From an uncultured Lachnospiraceae bacterium (GTDB lineage Bacteria; Bacillota; Clostridia; Lachnospirales; Lachnospiraceae), in contig CADBNQ010000131.1 in NCBI GenBank assembly GCA_902796045.1, forward strand, positions 1 through 7,577: a DNA stretch of 7,577 nucleotides, written 5' to 3'. The position numbers and the translations under genes were made by a program. Below the pieces are notes generated by a model, which saw nothing but the letters and a program-made list of their open reading frames with translations, did not search any database and was not told the DNA's origin. The first letter of the stretch is position 1; each line of letters begins with the position of its first letter. Shown here piece after piece: positions 5,591-7,577 of the stretch.

Positions 5591-5735
5591 ATCAATAACT
5601 ATAAATACAACTGAATATGGATAATACAGATAAAAATGGAAAATATTACTTATTCAAAGGGTAGAATTTTGGACACCTGTTATGGGAAAATGGAGACAGG
5701 AACACGAACAGAGGTTCTGCTTAAGAAAGTATAAG
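5591..5735. other. Intergenic leader before the three-gene mini-operon
   Basis: About 145 bp of AT-rich DNA with no reading frame of merit. A -10-like GATAAT at 5620-5625 has no matching -35. Short stems are possible at CCTGT (5676-5680) / ACAGG (5696-5700) and GAAC (5706-5709) / GTTC (5714-5717), both too short to call a known RNA. A promoter for the downstream genes must lie here or in the repeat, but none can be placed with confidence. Confidence 0.4.
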
Positions 5736-5749
5736 AGGAGGAAAAAATC

Positions 5750-5860
5750 ATGAAAGGATACTATGTGAGAGATGGATACATGGGACTGGTTGATGGAAGA
5801 TATATGTTATTTGCCGATGAGAGAGACTACAGAGACTATGTGGAAGGAGAGGACCTATGA
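5750..5860 (+). CDS. 36-residue tyrosine-rich acidic peptide
   Basis: A very small gene with excellent translation signals: AGGAGG at 5736-5741, 8 nt before the ATG, and a stop codon overlapping the next gene's start as ATGA (5857-5860), which suggests translational coupling. The product opens MKGYYVRDGYMGLVDGRYML and continues FADERDYRDYVEGEDL. It is rich in Tyr, Asp and Gly and has no cysteine, membrane segment or signal peptide. The spaced YVRDGYMGLVDGRYMLF pattern looks like a beta-hairpin followed by an acidic helix. I do not recognise its function. The strong ribosome site and exact overlap make it a real gene rather than a chance frame; it could serve as a leader peptide for, or a partner of, the hydrolase. 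Confidence 0.8.
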   Translation: MKGYYVRDGYMGLVDGRYMLFADERDYRDYVEGEDL

Positions 5861-6204
5861 TTCTTGCAGTCGATTTTGACGGGACGCTGAGCTATGGGAT
5901 CTGGCCGGCGGTCGGCCCGGCCAATGACCGGCTGATCCGCTTTCTCTTGTGGAGACAGGAGGAGGGAGACCGGCTGATCCTGTGGACATGCCGGGCAGGC
6001 GAGGCCCTTGAAACAGCAGTTGAGTGGTGTCGGGAGCAGGGCCTGGTTTTTGACGCGGTCAATGACAACCTGCCTGAGACCATAGAGATGTACGGGGTGA
6101 ACAGCCGTAAGATTACCTGCGACTACTATATAGACGACAGAGCTGTTTCCGGGGAAGACTTCCGGGAACTGGAGAAAGAGCTTTGCGGCCTCAGGGTCGT
6201 TTAG
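5857..6204 (+). CDS. Small capless HAD-superfamily phosphohydrolase, BT_0820-like
   Basis: The 115-residue product has all HAD core motifs: nucleophile and acid aspartates D6 and D8 in VDFDGTL, motif II threonine T44 in LILWTCR, a lysine (K85) before the final strand, and the metal-binding acidic pair D93-D94 in YYIDDRAV. There is no room for a cap domain, so an open active site acting on a large substrate or a phospho-end is likely. The LWTCR / DDRA pattern and small size resemble the BT_0820-like group, often annotated as phage-related in Bacteroides and Firmicutes. The true substrate is unknown. The start overlaps the stop of the 36-residue gene (ATGA), and no separate strong ribosome site is needed, though GGAGAGGA lies upstream. 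A 45-residue membrane protein gene follows 17 nt downstream. Hydrolase class is sure, biological role is not. Confidence 0.88.
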   Translation: MILAVDFDGTLSYGIWPAVGPANDRLIRFLLWRQEEGDRLILWTCRAGEALETAVEWCREQGLVFDAVNDNLPETIEMYGVNSRKITCDYYIDDRAVSGEDFRELEKELCGLRVV

Positions 6205-6221
6205 ATGAAGGAGGAGATACC

Positions 6222-6359
6222 ATGGAAATCATTACATCAATTCACGAATACCTTATTAATCCCATGATCGAGGCCACAGGAGGGGAGTTCTCCGGGAAAG
6301 AAATGTTTTGCAGAATTCTGTTGTTTTTATTCCTGATTTTTATTATAGTTATAGTATGA
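6222..6359 (+). CDS. 45-residue single-pass small membrane protein
   Basis: A short gene with a perfect AAGGAGG (6208-6214), 7 nt before the ATG, 17 nt after the HAD gene. The product has a polar, slightly acidic N-terminal half (MEIITSIHEYLINPMIEATG, then GEFSGKEMFC) and an uninterrupted hydrophobic C-terminus from about 32 to 45 (ILLFLFLIFIIVIV), ending directly after the hydrophobic run. This looks like a tail-anchored or single-pass peptide. The hydrophobic part is short for a full crossing but could be completed by residues near F29. I do not recognise a family. Small hydrophobic peptides of this kind include type I toxins, phage holin-like proteins and membrane anchors, but nothing here decides among them. 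Confidence 0.7.
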   Translation: MEIITSIHEYLINPMIEATGGEFSGKEMFCRILLFLFLIFIIVIV

Positions 6360-6365
6360 GATCAT

Positions 6366-6447
6366 GGTCAAAAGGTCAGTTTTCACGATATGACTGCATC
6401 AGGTTCGATTGTGAATGATTGACCCCAGGACTTGAGAACGGTCCTGG
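6366..6447 (+). ncRNA. Candidate structured 5' leader of mobA
   Basis: The 114-nt gap before mobA can fold into nested helices. GGTCAA (6366-6371) pairs with TTGACC (6419-6424); inside it TTCACGAT (6382-6389) pairs with ATTGTGAA (6408-6415) over 8 bp with one G-U; and CCAGGAC (6425-6431) pairs with GTCCTGG (6441-6447) around a 9-nt loop. A second GGTCA at 6374-6378 offers an alternative partner for TGACC. The last helix ends 14 nt before the AAGGTG ribosome site (6463-6468). This could be a cis-regulatory RNA, the end of the upstream transcript, or chance; I cannot match it to a known riboswitch class from memory, including the Moco motif. Confidence 0.4.
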
Positions 6448-6473
6448 ATGTATAGAAACAGGAAGGTGACGAG

Positions 6474-7094
6474 ATGGACCAGATTGCAGGATATATCCTT
6501 ACCGGTGGTAAAAACCGGAGAATGGAAGGCAGGAAGAAACTGCTGCTCCAGTATAAAGAGAAAACATTTCTTGAGTGGATCATGGAGGCCATGGACATAC
6601 TGCCTTTAGTCTACCTGTCGGTAGATGACAGTGAAAGCTGGGAGAAGCGGATTGCTGAAGCTTTTCCGCCTGGTCACAGCGTATGGGATGAACTGAGCCC
6701 TGACCTGCACCTGGTCGAGGACATCTATAAGGAGGCCGGGCCCCTGTCCGGTATCGTTTCTGGGCTGAGCCAGTGCAGTGAAGATGCTCTCTTTGTCACC
6801 TGCTGTGACATGCCTTTTATCAGAGAGGAACACATCCGCCGGATCGTCCGGGAATATGACAGCAAGCCCTCTATTATTGTAGCTGATGACGGTGAAAGGA
6901 TTCATCCTCTATTTGGCATATATCCCCGGTCAGCTCTGGAGGTATTAAAGAGGCGTCTGGAAGCGGGACAGCGGAAGATGATGGATGCAATCGAAGAGGC
7001 CGGCTTCCGGACAGTCGCGATTGACGCAGAGGCCCTGGATAATATCAACACAGTACAGCAGTGGGAGACTCTTTATCAGATGGGAGAAGACTAG
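6474..7094 (+). CDS. mobA: Molybdenum cofactor nucleotidyltransferase, MobA-like
   Basis: Encodes 206 residues of the MobA-like NTP transferase fold, which attaches GMP (or CMP in close relatives) to molybdopterin to finish the molybdenum cofactor in the cytosol. Visible motifs are the nucleotide-binding LTGGKNRRM (9-17) with a downstream lysine pair (K21-K22), EAGPLSGI (87-94), the metal-binding aspartate D112 in CDMPF, HPLFGIY (144-150) and the terminal NINT (190-193). Length fits MobA (about 190-210). The start follows AAGGTG at 6463-6468 by 5 nt. The signature loop reads RRMEGRKK rather than the more common RMGxDK, a variant that keeps the lysine. It implies a molybdenum or tungsten enzyme elsewhere in the genome. 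GTP versus CTP specificity cannot be judged with confidence. Confidence 0.88.
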   Translation: MDQIAGYILTGGKNRRMEGRKKLLLQYKEKTFLEWIMEAMDILPLVYLSVDDSESWEKRIAEAFPPGHSVWDELSPDLHLVEDIYKEAGPLSGIVSGLSQCSEDALFVTCCDMPFIREEHIRRIVREYDSKPSIIVADDGERIHPLFGIYPRSALEVLKRRLEAGQRKMMDAIEEAGFRTVAIDAEALDNINTVQQWETLYQMGED

Positions 7095-7203
7095 AAGACT
7101 CTCTCTTCTATAAGGGGGAGAATTAGAATTATTCGCTCGAATCTGATGAAAATTGTGAAGATATAGAAGATAAGCAGCAGAGACCAGCGAGAGAAGGACA
7201 GAG

Positions 7204-7577
7204 ATGATGAAATACTGTATGGAATGCGGAACGAAACTGGAAGACAGATTCCTGAAGAACGAGGGCATGATCCCCTGGTGTGAGACCTGCCAGGCCTACC
7301 GGTTCCCGGTCTTTTCCACGGCCGTGAGCATGGAAGTCCTGAATCCCGCCCGGGACAGGATACTCCTGATCAAGCAATATGGAAAAGACAGATATATTCT
7401 GGTGGCCGGTTATGTAAATAAAGGGGAGAACGCAGAAGACACTGTGGTCAGAGAGGTTAAGGAAGAACTGGGCCTTACAGTAACGGACCTGCATTTTGAA
7501 AAGAGTGAATACTTTGCTCCCAGCAACACCCTCATGCTGAACTTCTCCTGCGTGGTAGACTCCGATAGTCTTGCACA
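7204..7577 (+). CDS. Zinc-ribbon Nudix hydrolase, 5' part
   Basis: The reading frame is open to the window end (124 full codons), so the C-terminus is missing. The N-terminus carries a zinc ribbon with paired cysteines C5/C8 (CMEC) and C26/C29 (CETC). A full Nudix box follows at about 69-91: G69, E75, then REVKEELGL from R83, which matches G-x5-E-x7-REUxEExGU. The zinc ribbon plus Nudix order resembles NudC-type NAD(H) pyrophosphatases and related clostridial proteins, but the diagnostic SQPWPFPxS of NudC is not present in the visible part, where SNTLMLNF stands instead, so substrate is left open. Two in-frame ATGs (7204 and 7207) lie 5 and 8 nt after AAGGA (7194-7198). It follows mobA by 109 nt. 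Confidence 0.88.
   Translation, partial: MMKYCMECGTKLEDRFLKNEGMIPWCETCQAYRFPVFSTAVSMEVLNPARDRILLIKQYGKDRYILVAGYVNKGENAEDTVVREVKEELGLTVTDLHFEKSEYFAPSNTLMLNFSCVVDSDSLA

Noticed and set aside
6205..6267. 20-codon frame starting ATG AAG GAG GAG right after the HAD stop
   Set aside because: It runs through the ribosome site of the 45-residue gene and has no ribosome site itself; the frame at 6222 is far better supported.
6395..6416. GGTTCGATT resembling a tRNA T-loop
   Set aside because: The flanking bases do not form a T stem and no acceptor, D or anticodon arms are present nearby.
7100..7120. Possible terminator hairpin CTCTCTT / AAGGGGG after mobA
   Set aside because: It needs two G-U pairs and is not followed by a T tract, so it is not convincing.

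Overview
The window looks like chromosomal DNA of a low-to-mid GC Firmicute, most likely a Clostridia / Lachnospiraceae gut-type anaerobe. The grounds are strong AGGAGG-type ribosome binding sites in front of nearly every gene, AT-rich intergenic DNA between moderately GC-rich genes, the protein families present, and the CymR-type Rrf2 regulator. The genus cannot be fixed from the sequence alone.

Region 1 (about 84-4660, + strand) is a sulfur and Fe-S cassette in the order nifS (cysteine desulfurase), nifU/iscU-type scaffold, cysK (O-acetylserine sulfhydrylase), a cysteine-free CymR-like Rrf2 regulator, and metY (O-acetylhomoserine sulfhydrylase). CysK and MetY fix sulfide into cysteine and homocysteine. 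NifS takes sulfur back out of cysteine and passes it to the NifU scaffold for Fe-S assembly. The Rrf2 protein probably senses cysteine status together with CysK. cysK has its own near-consensus promoter (TTGACA, 17 bp, TATGAT) with a 7-bp-arm inverted repeat lying between and over the two boxes, a very good candidate operator. A strong hairpin at 4627-4657 closes the cassette.

Region 2 (4720-5507, - strand) holds one convergent gene for a 222-residue exported acidic protein of unrecognised family. Its upstream DNA has 11-12 bp-phased TCACA repeats next to a -10-like box, a layout typical of OmpR/PhoB-family response regulators.

Region 3 (5508-5749) contains the second copy of an 83-bp sequence that also forms the first 83 bases of the window (81/83 identical, same orientation). 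The two copies bracket the whole sulfur cassette plus the exported-protein gene. What they do is not known.

Region 4 (5750-6359, + strand) is a tight three-gene mini-operon: a 36-residue peptide, a 115-residue capless HAD-type phosphohydrolase that overlaps it by ATGA, and a 45-residue protein with a C-terminal membrane segment. The first and third genes are very short and easily missed.

Region 5 (6360-7577, + strand) has a potentially structured 5' leader, a mobA-like molybdopterin nucleotidyltransferase gene, and the 5' part of a zinc-ribbon Nudix hydrolase gene cut by the window end. No tRNA, rRNA, CRISPR array, transposase or phage structural gene was seen.
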